From assembly GCA_025351345.1 (NCBI GenBank), contig JANXWB010000080.1:86729-150728 (forward strand): 64,000 bases of DNA, written 5' to 3'. How positions within the stretch are numbered: position 1 is the first letter of the stretch; every line of letters begins with the position of its first letter. Both the position numbers and the translations under genes were made by a program. A model generated the notes under the pieces. It had not been told where the DNA came from, made no database searches, and saw nothing but the letters and a program-made list of their open reading frames with translations. This document shows positions 19,121-27,703 of the stretch, piece by piece. This stretch comes from Synechococcales cyanobacterium GL140_1_metabat_312 (GTDB taxonomy: Bacteria > Cyanobacteriota > Cyanobacteriia > Leptolyngbyales > Leptolyngbyaceae).

Positions 19121-19912
19121 TCATGGATGGGACAGACTCAATGCCTCGCAGGACTCAGTTAGCATCGTCTGTAGAGAGTTCCGTAGGTCTTCCGTCAGAA
19201 CCTTGGCATCCTGTTTAGGTTTGCCTGTGCAATAGTCGTGGACCTGTAAGGGCTTGCCGATGCGAATTTGAACGCGAGACCGCCAAGGGACAAACCGCTT
19301 GCTGTAGGTCAAGCTAACGGGCACTACCTGAACCCCCAGTTTGTTTTTGGCATCTCCTGCTGCATCAGCTTGAAGTGCAAGTCGTGCGAACCCAGCCTTG
19401 AGCGGTTGTACCGATCGGTCCCGAAAAATATTACCCTCTGGAAAGATAACTATCATTTCCCCCTGTTGAAGCAACTCAATGCTGTGACGCAAGCTGGCGA
19501 TTCCAGGTTTCAGGGTATCGATAGGAAATCCCCCCAGTCGCCGAATAAACCATCCTTGCAGCCCCTTGACCTCATTCATACTGACCATAAAGCGAAGATT
19601 TCGACCCGTCACCTTAACGCCTGTCGCGAAGGGCAACATCAACGCATCCCAACGCGATCGGTGGGTCGGGGCCAAGATGATGGGGCCGGACTTCGGGAGC
19701 CATTCTTGGCCCAGCACTTCAACCCGTCGAAAATAGAGTGGTAATACTAGATATTGACCCACAGCATAAACCAAGGGAACAAGCCAAGGTGAAACCTGTG
19801 AAACCTGTAGTCCGTGCTTTACTTCTGATTCCACCATTGCTGCCACCGGACGTTGGTCATTAGGCAAATCATCTTCGGGTGAACTGCTGTATTTTGAAGT
19901 TAATTGTGTCAT
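19121..19912 (-). CDS. 1-acyl-sn-glycerol-3-phosphate acyltransferase family protein (PlsC-like)
   Basis: The 263-aa protein has the four acyltransferase blocks of the PlsC superfamily. The catalytic H-x4-D motif is HRSRWD (residues 84-89). The substrate-binding FPEGNIFRD lies near residue 156, followed by VQVVPVSLTYS. A hydrophobic segment (about 43-61) would tether it to the membrane. PlsC makes phosphatidate from lysophosphatidate; paralogues use other acceptors, so the substrate is not certain. The first 40 residues are polar and variable, and a later start is possible. It is convergent with ugd. Confidence 0.85.
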   Translation of the reverse strand: MTQLTSKYSSSPEDDLPNDQRPVAAMVESEVKHGLQVSQVSPWLVPLVYAVGQYLVLPLYFRRVEVLGQEWLPKSGPIILAPTHRSRWDALMLPFATGVKVTGRNLRFMVSMNEVKGLQGWFIRRLGGFPIDTLKPGIASLRHSIELLQQGEMIVIFPEGNIFRDRSVQPLKAGFARLALQADAAGDAKNKLGVQVVPVSLTYSKRFVPWRSRVQIRIGKPLQVHDYCTGKPKQDAKVLTEDLRNSLQTMLTESCEALSLSHP

Positions 19913-20284
19913 TAAGAGACTCCGAAGCCATGACTACCCAGAAGACTAGTAAAACCTAAAAAAGCCCTACAAAAACAAAAAATTTACCTACATGTACTGA
20001 GTGAGCCAAAATTTCTGTATACAGGTTCAGCTTATGACAGAAACGATGGTAATTCAGCAAAATGATTTGACATAGCTTCACAGTAGAAGAGCCGTTGACC
20101 CGATCGGACTCTTGACATGACAGTTTAAGGGGTGTCCGTTTAGGCTACGATCGTTCTCAAATCTGGCTTGTAATGATTTAAATGCAAATTATGAGATTTG
20201 ATATTGACAGTTCTCTGAAAGTCCTATAAATTGCTAAGAGTTGAGCGTTGGTTCGGTTTAATACCTACAGCGTTAAGTCACTAT
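19913..20284. other. Gene-free region upstream of the first tRNA-Glu
   Basis: This 372-bp stretch separates the acyltransferase start (minus strand) from tRNA-Glu copy 1. It must contain the promoters for both. It is AT-rich with short frames only; I see no convincing small gene or structured RNA in it. Confidence 0.5.
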
Positions 20285-20357
20285 GCCCCCATCGTCTAGA
20301 GGCCTAGGACACCTCCCTTTCACGGAGGCGACGGGGATTCGAATTCCCCTGGGGGTA
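20285..20357 (+). tRNA. tRNA-Glu(UUC), copy 1
   Basis: The 73-nt cloverleaf is complete. The acceptor GCCCCCA pairs with TGGGGGT, with a G1-U72 pair as in plastid tRNA-Glu, and the discriminator is A. The anticodon stem is CCTCC/GGAGG with loop CTTTCAC, giving anticodon UUC. The T arm is GGGGA-TTCGAAT-TCCCC. No CCA is encoded. In cyanobacteria, glutamyl-tRNA feeds both translation and tetrapyrrole synthesis through glutamyl-tRNA reductase. Its own terminator follows at once. Confidence 0.97.
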
Positions 20358-20360
20358 TAT

Positions 20361-20397
20361 AAAAAGCGATTCAAGCCAGATCTTGAGTCGCTTTTTT
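20361..20397 (+). terminator. Terminator of tRNA-Glu copy 1
   Basis: AAAAAGCGATTCAAG (20361-20375) pairs with CTTGAGTCGCTTTTT (20382-20396) through a 6-nt loop with one mismatch, ending in a T run four bases after the tRNA. Confidence 0.88.
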
Positions 20398-20572
20398 AAT
20401 GCGCATTTTTTAATAGCGCAATTGCTTGACTTGAGTGATTAAATTGGATGTACATCGTAGATCTGTCATTTTTCTTGAGGTGAAGGCTTTGGGGAAAGAA
20501 ATCTAAAATTTTTGTTGCAAATCCTGCGCCAGTTTGATATGTTGAATAAGTTGCAAAAAAAGCAATTCCTAC

Positions 20573-20645
20573 GCCCCCATCGTCTAGAGGCCTAGGACAC
20601 CTCCCTTTCACGGAGGCGACGGGGATTCGAATTCCCCTGGGGGTA
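20573..20645 (+). tRNA. tRNA-Glu(UUC), copy 2, identical to copy 1
   Basis: All 73 bases are identical to the copy 288 bp upstream, while the flanks on both sides are unrelated. The two genes therefore have separate upstream and terminator sequences rather than being one long duplicated segment. The same anticodon UUC and intact cloverleaf indicate that both are functional. The convergent LCP gene ends 94 bp downstream. Confidence 0.97.
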
Positions 20646-20656
20646 TGAGTAAAAAG

Positions 20657-20687
20657 CAAGGCTTGCATTTCTGAGCCTTGTTTTTTT
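20657..20687 (+). terminator. Terminator of tRNA-Glu copy 2
   Basis: CAAGGCT (20657-20663) pairs with AGCCTTG (20674-20680), followed by seven T residues. It differs in sequence from the terminator of copy 1. Confidence 0.88.
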
Positions 20688-20739
20688 ATGGATTCTTTTG
20701 ATGAATTCTGAAGTTCTGACGTAATATGCCTGTCTATTT

Positions 20740-22215
20740 CTATGGTTTAGTTTTCTGCTGTAGCGAGTCTTTGCCCAGTTGAATCGTGACATCCGAATCC
20801 AGATCGCCTGTTGCCTCAATCCGAATTTCGCCAAATCCAAGAGCTTCTCGAACCGCATCGGCGCTTTTTGTATTCCCCTGCTGAGCCACAATGCGGGTGA
20901 CACTAAGAGGCTCACTCCAAGGTTGTCCAAGGCTCGAATTGGCATAACCCGACTTTTGCAAGGTTCTGAGAACAGTCTGAACCCGATCGGGTTGCTTAGT
21001 ACTATCTTGCAGCGTAATCCGAACCGACTGGCTGCTAGTATCTTCTGTGCCCAGCTCGCCGAAGTCAAAATGACGGGCCATGATGTCTTGAATCCGTTTT
21101 TGGCTGGGGAGCCAATAGCTTGCATTAAATTCGCCAGGATGACTAAATTCTCCCGGCACCATCAGCATCTGAGTATTCGATCGGTTGGTTTGGGCCGCGT
21201 AACCAACCAAGGCAAAGATTTCTTCCACTGACAGATTGGTGTCGATGTGGGACTGAATTACCGACAGAATACTAGGCAATCGGGTAATGGTGGCAGGGTT
21301 GAGGGCTTGCTCCATGATGGCACGCATGACCATCTGTTGACGCTGAATTCGACCAATGTCCCCGAGGGCATCTTGACGGAAACGCAGCAATTGGAGTGTT
21401 TTAGCGCCATTGAGATGTTGGCGACCTGCTTTGAGATTTATATAGAGGTGTTGGCTATCATCCTGATACTTCATATCCTTGGGGACGTTAACTGTAACTC
21501 CACCCAATGCTTCGACTAAGGCTTCGACTCCTTGGACGTTCATAGATAGATAACGATCGACCCCAACTCCACCTAATAATTCACTAGCAGCCCGGGCGGC
21601 GAGAGGTGGTCCACCTAGGGAATTGGCTTCATTGATTTTGGTGACACCATGTCCAGGGATTGCCGTGCGGGTGTCGCGGGGAATGGAAAGAACGCTTACT
21701 TTCTTGTTTTCGGGGTTGAACCGAATCAGAAGCATCGTGTCGGTTAAGCCTTCAAAGGAATTGACTAGGGCTTGGTATTTTACATCTTTGAGCTGAGCAG
21801 GGACTTGGCTGACATCTGTGGTTAGGACTTTAGTCCCAAGTAATAAAATATTTACGGGTCGGGTTAGACCGGGCATTTTCAGATTGTTTTGGCTAGCGAT
21901 GCCACTTTTGTTGAAGAAGGCGGCATCAGCGCTTGAAAGCTTGCGCTGCATCAAAGGGGTGCTGGACAAGGAAACGGCAAGTAATGCGCCTGCGGTGGCA
22001 GAGATCATGGCGATTCCTGTTAAACAGAAAAATAGCCAGGTGAATCGATTAGTACCAGCTTTCTTGGGAGGTAGTTTGCGGGTGGGACCAGCGTTGCTTT
22101 TAAGGGGACGGACGGACCCAGCTTGTCCAGTACTTCGACTGACGGTTTTTTTTCCCTGAGGCGGCTGTTTAGATGGCTGTTTAGATGAAATCGATCCCTT
22201 TCTTACGGTTCTCAC
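20740..22215 (-). CDS. LytR-CpsA-Psr (LCP) family cell-wall glycopolymer ligase
   Basis: The 491-aa protein has a basic Ser/Pro/Lys-rich cytoplasmic N-terminus (1-57) and one transmembrane helix (about 58-83). The extracytoplasmic LCP domain (about 115-300) shows NILLLGTD-like VNILLLGTKVL, the LIRFNPENKKVSVLSIPRDTRT core and NEANSLGG. A C-terminal LytR_C domain covers about 385-470 (VRITLQDST..., LGFGEIRI). LCP enzymes move glycopolymers from a lipid carrier to peptidoglycan or similar acceptors. The active-site Asp and Arg residues of the SIPRDTR segment are present. The target polymer in this organism is unknown; the nearby UDP-xylose genes are compatible with a capsular or wall polysaccharide. 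Confidence 0.9.
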   Translation of the reverse strand: MRTVRKGSISSKQPSKQPPQGKKTVSRSTGQAGSVRPLKSNAGPTRKLPPKKAGTNRFTWLFFCLTGIAMISATAGALLAVSLSSTPLMQRKLSSADAAFFNKSGIASQNNLKMPGLTRPVNILLLGTKVLTTDVSQVPAQLKDVKYQALVNSFEGLTDTMLLIRFNPENKKVSVLSIPRDTRTAIPGHGVTKINEANSLGGPPLAARAASELLGGVGVDRYLSMNVQGVEALVEALGGVTVNVPKDMKYQDDSQHLYINLKAGRQHLNGAKTLQLLRFRQDALGDIGRIQRQQMVMRAIMEQALNPATITRLPSILSVIQSHIDTNLSVEEIFALVGYAAQTNRSNTQMLMVPGEFSHPGEFNASYWLPSQKRIQDIMARHFDFGELGTEDTSSQSVRITLQDSTKQPDRVQTVLRTLQKSGYANSSLGQPWSEPLSVTRIVAQQGNTKSADAVREALGFGEIRIEATGDLDSDVTIQLGKDSLQQKTKP

Positions 22216-22449
22216 GCAGTTTCCTCACCACACAATGACTCAAACTCCAAATTTCACTGCTCAAATCACACAGTCTCAAATCACAGAGACAAACTTGAAG
22301 TTGATGAATATTAACAGCATTTTTTCAGATTGCTTACAAAATTATTCGCTTTTTTGTGCCTGTTTCCCTTGTGGGACGATGTATCTGGCGATCGGGATTG
22401 GGGTTTGATTAAGGGTGATTACGGTTGGCATTTTGAATACCGTGATTGA

Positions 22450-24585
22450 TTAGCGGAAATAGATAAGCAGATTGAGTCCGGGGATGGTGCGAGAAAGGGT
22501 CCAGAGCAGTAGCGCAATGTACAGAGTCCCTAAACTCCATTGGTACCAAACTAATGTGGTGAACAGTCCGGGAAGAAATTCATCGCGGATCCGAATGTCG
22601 TTAAACCCAAATCGTAGAAAGTTATTAAAGCTAAAGTCAAAGTAGTTCAACCAGTTCCAATGGCGGTCCCAGGGGATGGGTAAATAGCGTTCGCGGAAGG
22701 TAGGGTAAAGCGGAACAATGGGTAAGCGGCCTATTAAAAGACGAAGTTGACGTAGGGTTCCTTCTTCGACAAAGTAGCTGAGATTAAGATTTTGGTGATA
22801 ACGTCCGACCCGGTAAAGCTGGAGGACAATTCCACCGGGAATAGGAATGAGAGTGAGAGCGGTCCAGGCGAGGGTAGACCAAGGCCGATCGGCGTTTTCA
22901 AAAATGGCCACCATGCCTAAACTTCCGATAAGAGTGGCAAGGCTAAGGACGGAGAGCGTTTCGGTCAGTGTGGGAAGAATCGGTTGGGGGAAGCGACGGC
23001 GGGCACGGTCGATTAGCCAAAAGAGAATGGCGAAGTAGGCTACCGAAACTAGACCTACGCCAAACACTAGCCAGAAACTGGTGCCATTGCGACTTAGAAC
23101 TAAAACTGCGCTGGTGCCAACCCAACGAATGGCAAGTCCAAAGCGGTTTAGGATTTCGATCGGTAGGGGCAGAGGTTCAGTGGTGATGACGCGATCGCGG
23201 ATGCGGGTGTAGGTAGCCAGATCAATTTCACCGAGGGACAGCAGTTCGCTAAGTGTTTGCAAGGGCTGGGTTTCACGGCGCTTAAGGATAGCGTTGGCTT
23301 GGGTGGTGCTGAGTCCGAGGGACTGGAGTTTTTGGGCGGTTGCCGTATTGAGGTTGATTCCGATAGCTCGGCGCAACAGTTCACGCGATCGGAGTTTTTG
23401 GGCCGTGTAGTCGATTTGATTGGCATCGCTGATTTGTTCGAGTTTTCGGAAGTTGCGAATGAGTTCACGAATTAGGGTTTCGTTACCTTGAATAGTGGGG
23501 ACAGTGATGACTTGACCAATGTGTCCGGGGTCGCCGATGAGTTTGGCGTTGTCGGAGTCGAAATGGAGTCCTGGGACGTTGAGTTTTGCGCCGTTTGTGA
23601 ATTGGCTATAGCTGAAGTCGGCGCGACCCTGGATGGTGGCTCCCCGCAAGTTGACGAGTTTGTTAAATTGGGTTTCCCGGAAGAGTAGGGTTTGGTCGAA
23701 TTCAGCGTTAGTGAGGAAGAGCGATTGGTTGAATTTAGCTTTGGTGAAGAGGACGGGACTGGTCCAGTGGGTTTGGGAGAAGTCTGCGTTGCCTTGCCAT
23801 TTGGTGCGGCTGAAGTTGGCGTTGTTTGAGAATTGAGTTTGGCTGAAGGTGGCGCTGGTTTGGAATTCACTGTTTTGGAAGGTGGTGGCTTGGAAGTTGA
23901 CTTGATTAAATTCGGCTTTGTTGAAGAAGATTGTGCTGCGAAATTTTGCGCTTTGGGCGAAGGTACTACCGCTGAAGCTGGCGATCGTGCTGAATCGAGC
24001 TTGAGACCAGTCGCTGGTTTGGTTGAATTTGGCGTTGGTTGCGTCGAGACGACCGAGGAAGAAGGTGTTGGTGAAGTCGGTGGTTCCGAGGAATTCAGTA
24101 TTATTTAGTCGGAGGGCACCCCGCAAGATGGTGCTTTGTTGAAGGAGTTTGCTGCTAGGGGTAATTAGTAGGCTTTGGGAAAGGGTACTGAGGCGGGCAT
24201 TGCGGCGACGATCGCGGTTAAGTTGATCTTGTTCGGCGGAAGTGAGGCTACTTTGGGCGGTGGTTTGGAGTCCGAGTCGGGCGAAGTTGAAGGAGCCTTG
24301 GATGGTGCTGTTGCTGAGGTCGAGTCCGAGCGGGTTGCCTGATTTTTGTAGGGCGGTTTGCAGTTGGGTGTAGAAGCTGTCGATGAAGGGTTGATTTTCG
24401 GGACGGAGATCTATGGTGAGTTTGCGTAGATCGATTAGGCTGCTGCTTTCGCTGGGGATTGGACTTTTGATCCGGGTTTGAAGTTCTTCTAGAGTGAGGA
24501 GAGGAGTATCAGCGGCGATCGCAATGGGACTGAGCCAGAGCCAAAGGATTGTAATGATGACGGGGATGAACGTTTGCAGGGACAT
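22450..24585 (-). CDS. Secreted/membrane pentapeptide-repeat protein with helix-hairpin-helix and C-terminal membrane helices
   Basis: I chose ATG 24585 (711 aa) because it begins MSLQTFIPVIITILWLWL...IAAD, a good signal peptide. A start 104 codons earlier would run into the 5' end of xisH. After the signal peptide, residues about 165-330 form a quadrilateral pentapeptide-like array with Phe, Ala and Asn at five-residue spacing (NADFSQTHW, KAKFNQSLF, NAEFDQTLL). A ComEA-like helix-hairpin-helix follows (INLNTATAQKLQSLGLSTTQA, about 410-475). The C-terminal third has four or so membrane helices. I know no function for this combination. It diverges from xisH. Confidence 0.78.
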   Translation of the reverse strand: MSLQTFIPVIITILWLWLSPIAIAADTPLLTLEELQTRIKSPIPSESSSLIDLRKLTIDLRPENQPFIDSFYTQLQTALQKSGNPLGLDLSNSTIQGSFNFARLGLQTTAQSSLTSAEQDQLNRDRRRNARLSTLSQSLLITPSSKLLQQSTILRGALRLNNTEFLGTTDFTNTFFLGRLDATNAKFNQTSDWSQARFSTIASFSGSTFAQSAKFRSTIFFNKAEFNQVNFQATTFQNSEFQTSATFSQTQFSNNANFSRTKWQGNADFSQTHWTSPVLFTKAKFNQSLFLTNAEFDQTLLFRETQFNKLVNLRGATIQGRADFSYSQFTNGAKLNVPGLHFDSDNAKLIGDPGHIGQVITVPTIQGNETLIRELIRNFRKLEQISDANQIDYTAQKLRSRELLRRAIGINLNTATAQKLQSLGLSTTQANAILKRRETQPLQTLSELLSLGEIDLATYTRIRDRVITTEPLPLPIEILNRFGLAIRWVGTSAVLVLSRNGTSFWLVFGVGLVSVAYFAILFWLIDRARRRFPQPILPTLTETLSVLSLATLIGSLGMVAIFENADRPWSTLAWTALTLIPIPGGIVLQLYRVGRYHQNLNLSYFVEEGTLRQLRLLIGRLPIVPLYPTFRERYLPIPWDRHWNWLNYFDFSFNNFLRFGFNDIRIRDEFLPGLFTTLVWYQWSLGTLYIALLLWTLSRTIPGLNLLIYFR

Positions 24586-24752
24586 GGGAGTTGAATTCTG
24601 CGGCAGTAGTTTTTTGTATCGACCAAGGGTATTATCCTCGAATTTGGGTGTTGGGGAGTTTGGTGTGGATGGGGGCGATCGTTTGTAGGTTTGAGGAGAG
24701 AAAAGTTGTTGGTGTAAAATGAAGAAATAACTTTCAACTTCTTGAAAAAGCG

Positions 24753-25187
24753 ATGCCTGCGAAAGATTTCTACCATGCTGCGGTTCGGGCGGTTTTGCTG
24801 AAGGATGGATGGAAAATCCTAAAGGAGGATTATCAGTTGGAATATGGGGGAGATAGTTTGTATCCTGATTTTGCGGCAGAACGATCGATTGCGGCAATGC
24901 GTGGAACTCAACGAATTCTAGTTGAGGTGAAGAGTTTTCTGGGGCGATCGTTTGTGGCGGATCTTCAGGCGGCGATCGGACAATATGAGATGTATCAAGC
25001 GGTAATTGATACTCAGAAGTTGGATTTTCGATTGTATATGGCGCTTGCTTTTACGGTGTATGAAGAACGTTTTCAGTCTCCATTAGCGCAGTTGATGATT
25101 CAACGTGGACAGGTGAATTTGATGGTCTTTGATCCAAATCAGGAGGTTGTGACGCAATGGATAGAAATCAGCAGTATCGATCGGTGA
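24753..25187 (+). CDS. xisH: XisH family protein, PD-(D/E)XK-type nuclease signature
   Basis: The 144-aa protein matches XisH, first described as a factor controlling fdxN-element excision in Anabaena. It has the family start MPAKD, then GGDSLYPDF, ILVEVKSFLG and the ending NLMVFDPNQEVVTQW. Asp39, Glu58 and Lys60 (PD...EVK) fit the core of restriction-endonuclease-like folds. Most cyanobacterial xisH genes, like this one, are far from any fdxN element, so excision control is unlikely to be its role here. xisI overlaps its 3' end by 31 bp. The catalytic reading of the motif is inference. Confidence 0.88.
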   Translation: MPAKDFYHAAVRAVLLKDGWKILKEDYQLEYGGDSLYPDFAAERSIAAMRGTQRILVEVKSFLGRSFVADLQAAIGQYEMYQAVIDTQKLDFRLYMALAFTVYEERFQSPLAQLMIQRGQVNLMVFDPNQEVVTQWIEISSIDR

Positions 25188-25498
25188 TTCATCAGGTTTT
25201 AAATGATTATTATCGGTTGTATTCTCAATCGGAAAATCCAAATTTGGAAACGATGATTTTGAATGATGAGATTCAAGATCAATATTTGCTATTGCGGATG
25301 GGATGGGATGGCGATCGACGGATCAATCGTACGGTAATTCATTTGCGATTGCGGGATGGGAAGGTCTGGGTGGAGGATGATTGGACGGAGCAAGGGGTGG
25401 CGACGGATCTTTTAGAGATGGGGGTGGAGAGAGAGGCGATCGTGCTTGGATTTCAGCCGCCACATTTGAGGGAACATACGGAGTTTGCGGCGGCTTGA
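25157..25498 (+). CDS. xisI: XisI family protein
   Basis: The 113-aa protein has the XisI pattern: an N-terminal YRSVIHQVLNDYY helix, then MGWDGDRRINRTVIHLRLRDGKVWVEDDWTE in the middle of the protein, and DLLEMGVEREAIVLGFQPP. A perfect Shine-Dalgarno AGGAGG at 25141-25146 lies inside the xisH reading frame, and the start codon overlaps xisH by 31 bp, so the two are translationally tied. The co-encoded pair resembles an effector and its partner, but the biochemical role of XisI is not established. It ends in an alanine-rich tail. Confidence 0.88.
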   Translation: MDRNQQYRSVIHQVLNDYYRLYSQSENPNLETMILNDEIQDQYLLLRMGWDGDRRINRTVIHLRLRDGKVWVEDDWTEQGVATDLLEMGVEREAIVLGFQPPHLREHTEFAAA

Positions 25499-25579
25499 TG
25501 GTGCGATCGGTTGTTAGGTTTTAGTGTAGATGGTGCGATCGTGATGGGGCTAGTGAATGGTCGCAGACTTAATAGATAG

Positions 25580-27268
25580 TTAAAGCTCATCACCCAGAAA
25601 AAATATTTCATCAGATGGAAAGTCATCGGCGTTTTCACAAGTTTTGCAAGCTCGATGTCCGCCGTTTATTGCATCATCGGCAGTAGAGAAACATAGAATT
25701 TTCTTCATTTCATCAGGTTTAGCTCTTTCAGGATAAAGCTTACATTTTCTACTAAAGTGGTATGCTCCATTTTTATTCCAAGCTCTAAATCTTCCACCCT
25801 CTACACGCTCACCAACTGCACTTTGTAATAGAATCTGGACTTTTCTTAAGATTTTTAGTTTTGGATTCTTATTTATTTCCACTTCTAAACTATTGAAAAT
25901 ATCATCAATTGAAATCTCAGATCTTGATATAATATCCAAGTTTATTTTAAGAACTGAACTCAAAATGTGTAAGATACTACTCATATAAATAAGAGTATTC
26001 TTTACTCCCAGATTTACATAGTTAGAGGAGATAGAGAAGTTGAAACCTAATTGTATGGATTTCCAAAGTATAGAGTCACTTGCTGAATACTTAGAAATGA
26101 GTTTTCCGATAGCCTGATCAGACTGAATATACCTAGAATCATTTCGAGAAGTGAGGAAATTAGATCGATTTTTCATTTTCTCAAGAGCTGGATAGTAATT
26201 ACCCTCTTCTTTCTTTAGTTGTTGAAACAATCCTCTTTGTTCATATAAAATCTCTGTCGCCCAAGACAGACGTGATAAGCTAGCCAAATCTTGTTTGTCA
26301 TCAATCAATTTCTCAATTAGATCACTAAGAATCCAAGCCTGAGAATCTAATTGATTAATAATTCTTGCTTGATTAGTACCTTCAAAGTCAATTTTAAAAG
26401 TAATGTCATGTGTAAGCTGTTTTCGTTGTCGCTTTATTTCTTGCCCTAAATCCTTTTGAAGTGTGTGTTGAATCAAGAGATGAATTGTTTTAATTGGAAA
26501 TGCACGAGGAGCTTTTCGCCCTAAGATGAACCATTTTATGAGTACTTTAATCAGGAAGATCAGTGTCTTGAAGTAGTTTTCTGTTTTTTTACAAGTGTTG
26601 TCAATATAGCTCCAATCTGAGTCAAGAGGATCAATGTCACATGCTAAAAGATTTTTCCAGCGAATATCTTTAGTATGAAAATCTTCTTGGAGAATAGATA
26701 TTTTGGGGAATTCCGCTAAAACAAGATTTATGGGGATGGCTTCTCCTCCCAAATCAAATCTTTCATCACGAGTGTCGCGAATAATCCCACAAACTTTAGA
26801 AGTTCTTTGATTCAAAAGTGGTGATCCACTTAATCCTGGAAGAACATGGCCAGATTTTAATTTTATACTTTGAATACTTCCACCTTGAATTCCCTCACAC
26901 TCTAAAGTTACTGGATCTCCATTAGGGCTACCATATTTGCTATCAAAGGTGTATCCATAAGTGAAACATGGATCTCTAGGTTCAATATCAGTATCTATGT
27001 AAACACAATAATCAGAACATCCAGGACTATTAGATACTAAGATAGCCAAGTCTATATTTTTCCCGAAAACATAGACTATCTCTGCTTCTATAACATTTTT
27101 TAAGTCGCTGGATAGTAAATGAATTTTTGTCCCTAAGGGTTCTTTGAGAACATGAGCGCAGGTCAGAATTATTCCAGGGCCAATAAAAAAACCTGTTCCA
27201 CGACTTCCAGCATCAGTATTTATTTTTACAGTAGAAAGTGTTAGTAGCTCATCAATTCTCTGCGACAT
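25580..27268 (-). CDS. Trypsin-like serine protease with helical middle region and Ada-like zinc tail (conflict-system effector candidate)
   Basis: The 562-aa protein starts with a chymotrypsin-fold protease domain. The triad is visible as His39 in LTCAHVL, Asp73 in NIDLAIL and Ser147 in GLSGSP, with the oxyanion glycine just before it. Residues about 200-480 are AT-codon-rich, mostly helical and unlike any domain I know, with one hydrophobic segment near 235-252. The C-terminus has an Ada-like metal site: His504, Cys509, Cys541 and Cys544 in YHFSRKC...HRACKTC. There is no signal peptide, so it acts in the cytoplasm. A Trypco1 gene sits 22 bp upstream in the same operon. That partnership is typical of bacterial conflict systems with protease effectors. 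The target is unknown. Confidence 0.75.
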   Translation of the reverse strand: MSQRIDELLTLSTVKINTDAGSRGTGFFIGPGIILTCAHVLKEPLGTKIHLLSSDLKNVIEAEIVYVFGKNIDLAILVSNSPGCSDYCVYIDTDIEPRDPCFTYGYTFDSKYGSPNGDPVTLECEGIQGGSIQSIKLKSGHVLPGLSGSPLLNQRTSKVCGIIRDTRDERFDLGGEAIPINLVLAEFPKISILQEDFHTKDIRWKNLLACDIDPLDSDWSYIDNTCKKTENYFKTLIFLIKVLIKWFILGRKAPRAFPIKTIHLLIQHTLQKDLGQEIKRQRKQLTHDITFKIDFEGTNQARIINQLDSQAWILSDLIEKLIDDKQDLASLSRLSWATEILYEQRGLFQQLKKEEGNYYPALEKMKNRSNFLTSRNDSRYIQSDQAIGKLISKYSASDSILWKSIQLGFNFSISSNYVNLGVKNTLIYMSSILHILSSVLKINLDIISRSEISIDDIFNSLEVEINKNPKLKILRKVQILLQSAVGERVEGGRFRAWNKNGAYHFSRKCKLYPERAKPDEMKKILCFSTADDAINGGHRACKTCENADDFPSDEIFFLGDEL

Positions 27269-27290
27269 AGTTATAAACGATCAAGATTAT

Positions 27291-27611
27291 TTAAGGTTGA
27301 TCGTTCCATTCAAGAGTTATTTCCAGATTCGCTTTTCCTGAGCCTCGGACGATAGAAGATATCAGCTTCCCAGACTCAGTACTTATTTCTAATCCAAATT
27401 TCACAGTGGCCTTCTGTGGTTTTGCTTTAATCAGCGTATCTTTAATAGCTGTCGTAATTCCTTCTATAACATTTGATATATCGTCAAAGTCAAAGATATT
27501 TGCCGACACATTTTGCCTTCCGCCAGACGGTTCCTTGACCTCAATTTGAACAGTCACACCATTGGGTAGCTTAACTGGAACTTTTTTACTTTCTTCTAAA
27601 CTGTCAATCAT
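27291..27611 (-). CDS. Trypsin-co-occurring domain 1 (CU044_2847 family) protein
   Basis: The 106-aa protein matches the CU044_2847/Trypco1 family: an early VPVKLPNGVTVQIEV strand pair, a central amphipathic helix (ISNVIEGITTAIKDTLIKA) and the diagnostic ATVKFGLEISTESG...ANLEITLEW ending. Comparative genomics places this family beside trypsin-like peptidases and other effectors in bacterial conflict systems, where it is thought to help regulate or recruit the protease. Here it is the first gene of a two-gene operon with the protease, 22 bp apart. Membership is strong by pattern; the role is inferred from family context. Confidence 0.82.
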   Translation of the reverse strand: MIDSLEESKKVPVKLPNGVTVQIEVKEPSGGRQNVSANIFDFDDISNVIEGITTAIKDTLIKAKPQKATVKFGLEISTESGKLISSIVRGSGKANLEITLEWNDQP

Positions 27612-27703
27612 GATCTAGTGTGAAATAATAGCTTGCAAAATAATTTTACCGTATTGCGCTATTTAAAACTATAGATTTCTTATCACTTCCCTTGCCAAAT
27701 CAA

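Noticed and set aside
20285..20645. Tandem tRNA-Glu as attachment sites of an integrated element
   Set aside because: Only 215 bp separate them, with no integrase or cargo, and both are full-length with own terminators.
23472..24108. Several long open frames opposite or beside the pentapeptide gene
   Set aside because: They are shadows of a gene with biased, repetitive codon use; their products are low-complexity Ser/Thr/Pro or Gly/Val strings without motifs.
24753..25498. xisHI as evidence for an fdxN-type excisable element
   Set aside because: No recombinase (xisF-like), fdxN or repeat borders are present; xisHI pairs occur widely without the element.
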